A DNA stretch of 64,000 bases, taken from positions 44,310,384 to 44,374,383 of the forward strand of contig NC_037093.1 in assembly GCF_002994745.2 (NCBI RefSeq), written 5' to 3'. The position numbers were made by a program, and so were the translations under genes. The notes below the pieces were generated by a model. It saw only the letters and a list, made by a program, of their open reading frames with translations. It was not told the origin of the DNA and searched no databases. The DNA is from Rosa chinensis. Its lineage: Eukaryota > Streptophyta > Magnoliopsida > Rosales > Rosaceae. Shown piece by piece: positions 60,741 through 64,000 of this stretch (the stretch's first letter is position 1; each line of letters begins with the position of its first letter).

Positions 60741-63700
60741 TGGTAATATTTGTTCAAGTAAATCCAGAATATGTGTCTGGTCCAAACTCGAGGTTACTTG
60801 CTCTAGTTAAAATAGAGTTTATATTAGAGATATTCTCGGAGAATCTTAGGAGATATCCAATCAATGTACGATTATGTTTCCATGTACAACTCTATCTCTA
60901 TGCTTGTAATCCTCTATATAAAGAGGCCCCTATTATCAATGAAAGTATGACTCAATTCTCTCCCAATTCAGTTTTCCTTAAACAAGTTATTAGCACGAAG
61001 CCCTAACCTTGAAACAAATAGCCAAACCCTGATTCAAGAAGCTAAAAACCTTGAATCCGAATACAAAACCTTGAAGCCTTTTCTGCCTCCACCTCACACC
61101 TTGAAGAACTCGACCCAAGAGTCCAGAACTGGCGACCCCCTGCCGGAAACCCACCGAACCGGCCACCGGAAGCTCCATACAACTCGCAGCAAATATTCCA
61201 CCGGTTCACCATCTTCTGGACCTCCAATTTTCACCAAACTTTGGTAGCAGAAGCCTCTTGATCTGACATTTCAGGAACCGGAATAAAAAGTCCAAAAACC
61301 GGTGTAAAACTTGCTGAACCGGCCGACTCAAAGTACGGCAGAAAAACCGGCAGAAAAGAAGAAAAGAAGAAGAAAGGAAGGCCCAGGCCAGAAGAAAAAG
61401 GAACAGGCCCAGAAGCCCAAGGCAGAGTCCCACTGACGCAGGCCCACTGCCACGTCATCAGGAGGACCCACAACCACGTCAGCACAAGGACCCACTGCCA
61501 TGGCAGCATCAGTGCCACGTCAGCCTTTCGGTCAACGACTTTTCTGGCTACTTTCCGGCCATTTTCCGATGACCTATTTCGAGGTATTTTTTACTAAACG
61601 TTTCCCTTTTTTTTAGAGTTTTTAAATTCAATTTCTCTTATTTTTCAGGGACTTGCAACCTCCCTTCTTCTACCCCCCTTTCTTCATCATAGGGGAGACC
61701 AAATTAAGCCGAACTGTGGGGGTTCGTGCTCACTCCAAGCTTCGAGCTTGTTGAGATCTCCAAACTTAGAGTTTGTAGAGAATTTATGATCGACCACTTA
61801 CATCATTGTTTCGATCTAATCCAACCCCTCTTGGAAGCGACTACGCTCGGAAATTCCTAATTTCTTGGAAGCGACTACGCTCAGAAAATTTATTTGTTTT
61901 TGTGGTAGCCTTAGGGCCAATTGCACTTATGAATAGCCAACGGATTCCATGCGAAATCGCATGTAGAGAATGGAAATGAGTTCCTTTGCAATACCTCTAA
62001 TGATTGCAAACGAAGGCGCATCTTAGAGAAGTTTATGTGTCTCTCTAGTGGACTCTATGTCACTATTCGAGCTATTAATCCAATAAAGTTATGAGAGAAG
62101 ATCTCTTGGATTTAGACACATATTGGCTTTGTCACGACAGGATAGAACATCCTAGTCATGATATGATGATCTGTCTACTAAAGACTTCACAAAGACATCA
62201 TTTCTTTCGAGCGAAACGAAGCATGAATCAAAAGTTGATTTCTGGACTAAGTGTGACCAACGCAGCTGCCTAGGGCACCGCCTCCGTCCACCACCAGCCT
62301 AGGGCTGGCACAGTCCCTATCCATGACACCATGGATAGCGTCCATCATGGTGATGACGCCCCAGGTGATGCTGCAATCACCAACTTGCTTCAAATAGTGT
62401 TTCAGACGCTCAGGCCTAACCAAAATTCTCATTGGTTGCTTCTAAAGCCTCTCGCTCATTTTACAAAGCCCGTCCCTTAGTGAAATTAGGACTAAGACCG
62501 TCCTATGCAAAGGAAATGAACATACTCATTCTGTTCTTACATAGAATCCATGGGGATTCTGTGGACTATTTCAACCAACTTGCGGACGTTTAAATATCTC
62601 ATGATGTTGGTTGACACGCAAATACTCTAGTCACGTGTTGTGCCATTGTTCACCTGTAACAGCTGCTTATTCTATGCTCCTAGCACATATCATATGACAA
62701 CGAGCTCACTCCCCGGATCATCCTATTCCGTCAATTGGACTTGACGTTACTAGAGAGTTTACATCGAAGACTTTCGATGGTTATTGCATTGGGATTAATG
62801 TTGGACATTATATTCCCATGAACACACCTAAATGGTCTCGTGGAAACGACTACGATGGTAGCTCGGACATTGGTAATGCGTATCAATTTCCTTACATCCG
62901 CTTAGGGTGATGGAATATCCCATGTAGCTACGCTAATTCGTCTACGATCTACCGCCACTCAATCTACCTTTGCATTATAGCTAGTAACTGGTACGAGTAT
63001 CGTACTTACGCATATTTGAGTGAGCCATTTATGTGCCAATTGCGCCATCACAGCGCACTATGATAGGTTCTTATAGATAGATGGGCAACTACGTTGGACT
63101 TGAGACTCCAACAATCATCCGCCACTTAATGCCCTTGCAAGGCGATCTCATTATCGCTAGATTTGCGGGTTGTCACTTTGATGAGACAATCTTCCCGTCG
63201 TTAGGGGGAGATAAGAACATTGATGTCGTGGCATGTCCCCACTATATATGTCTCATCTCGATCCTTGTTAAAGTGATTAGATCACACAAATATGCTACAA
63301 ACAAGCCTGCAAGGAAGGATGTCCCTACGAGAGGACGTAGCGCCACCCTACAAGGAGGTAGGAATGACGCCAATGCCAAAGAGAGTGGCACTCTGGCATT
63401 ATAGGTCATGGCCCCAGCTAGGATGCGTCGGAGGCCCGTGGGTTCGAAGGATGATTTGGCACACTCTAATCCTTTGATCATCGACACTCAAAATCCGTCT
63501 TGTGAGAATATTTAGGGTTATGGTTATCGTTGGGGGACACCTCAACGTCAGAACCTATTACTGAGAATATAGAGCTCTATGAAAATTACACTAGTGTACA
63601 TGAGACGTGGGATAGAAACTCCATCATAATTGTTGATGTAGTTGCACATTTCTTTGCGCATGAGTTTGTTGAGTCCGATGATATCGAACCACACTCCGTT

Positions 63701-64000
63701 GATGAATGAATGCCAACGTACAGAGATTTGGCCTACATGGAAAGATGCGATCCAGGTTAAGATGGATTCTCTAACAAAGAGGAAGGTTTTCGAGCTAGTG
63801 ATGCCAACACCTCCTAACATAAAACCTGTTGACTAATGGGTCTTCATTAGAAAGCGTTGTGAGAAAAAGAGATGGTAATCTCGTCTTATGGCGCAAGGCT
63901 TCTCATAAAACGCTCTGGAATCGACTACGATGAGACATATTCTCTCATAATGGATGTCATTGCACTCCACTACCCTGTCAGTTTGGTAGTTTCCGAATAA
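60741..64000 (+). mobile_element. Decayed Ty1-copia retrotransposon, 5' LTR and gag-pol relics, truncated by window end
   Basis: LTR about 60741-60984 with CTATATAAAGAGG at ~60913 (TATA) and a 3' end AAACA. The leader and a degenerate gag region follow. Pol traces in several frames: gag-pre-integrase DTYWLCHDRIEHPSHDMMI (62113-62170), integrase pieces (GLVETTTMVARTLVM-like, ~62830-62880), the post-integrase GNYVGLETPTIIRHL...GDLIIARFAGCHFDETIFPSLGGDK block (63084-63210), then reverse-transcriptase start traces WPTWKDAIQVKMDSL, WVFIRKR and YDETYS (63740-63940). Many stops and frameshifts are present. The domain order protease-integrase-RT is that of copia. The LTR start could be a few bases later. 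Confidence 0.85.

Noticed and set aside
61206..61518. Hydrophobic minus-strand ORFs of 75-95 codons
   Set aside because: They lie antisense to the Pro/Lys-rich leader/gag relic of the copia element and consist of Trp/Leu/Phe low complexity.

Overview
The window is nuclear DNA of a flowering plant. It holds intron-containing genes with GT-AG junctions, plant-only families (THESEUS1-type receptor kinase, GLR3 channel, tonoplast sugar transporter, plastid homoserine kinase) and many nested plant transposons. The repeat families look like those I associate with Rosaceae, but that is a weak inference and I name no species.

Layout. 0-16 kb is gene-rich: a PP2C phosphatase (minus, 4 exons), a PHT4;6-type anion transporter (one exon), a GLR3 glutamate-receptor-like channel (6 exons, one of 32 bp), a dead S1-type self-incompatibility-like gene and THESEUS1. 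18.6-35.6 kb is an endogenous plant pararetrovirus (Caulimoviridae, best fit Florendovirus/Petuvirus-like). It has a tRNA-Met primer site, then movement protein, coat/zinc-knuckle, protease, reverse transcriptase and RNase H, a second ORF joined by an ATGA overlap, a TATA promoter, a leader with small ORFs and a second primer site. It is cut by a Mutator-like element (itself holding a hAT element and a captured phosphoglycerate dehydrogenase fragment) and by a 3.1 kb solo LTR. A second, scrambled and partly inverted virus copy follows, and (AAT)n repeats bound the locus. 35.6-38.5 kb holds two non-LTR retroposons with target-site duplications. 38.7-47.4 kb is genic again: homoserine kinase, a RING-H2 protein and a five-exon tonoplast monosaccharide transporter (minus). 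48-64 kb is repeat-dominated: an unnamed dispersed repeat, a retroposon, a MITE, a hAT element, a solo LTR (CCAAC duplication), an inverted relative of that LTR, and a decayed Ty1-copia element running off the window end.

The host genes show no operon-like relation; they are separate transcription units for signalling, wall sensing, amino-acid synthesis and transport. The least ordinary items are the tandem paralogous small ORFs in the pararetrovirus leader, the Pack-MULE capture, and the order of nested insertions that can be read from exact target-site duplications. All positions come from reading by eye; no alignment or database search was run.
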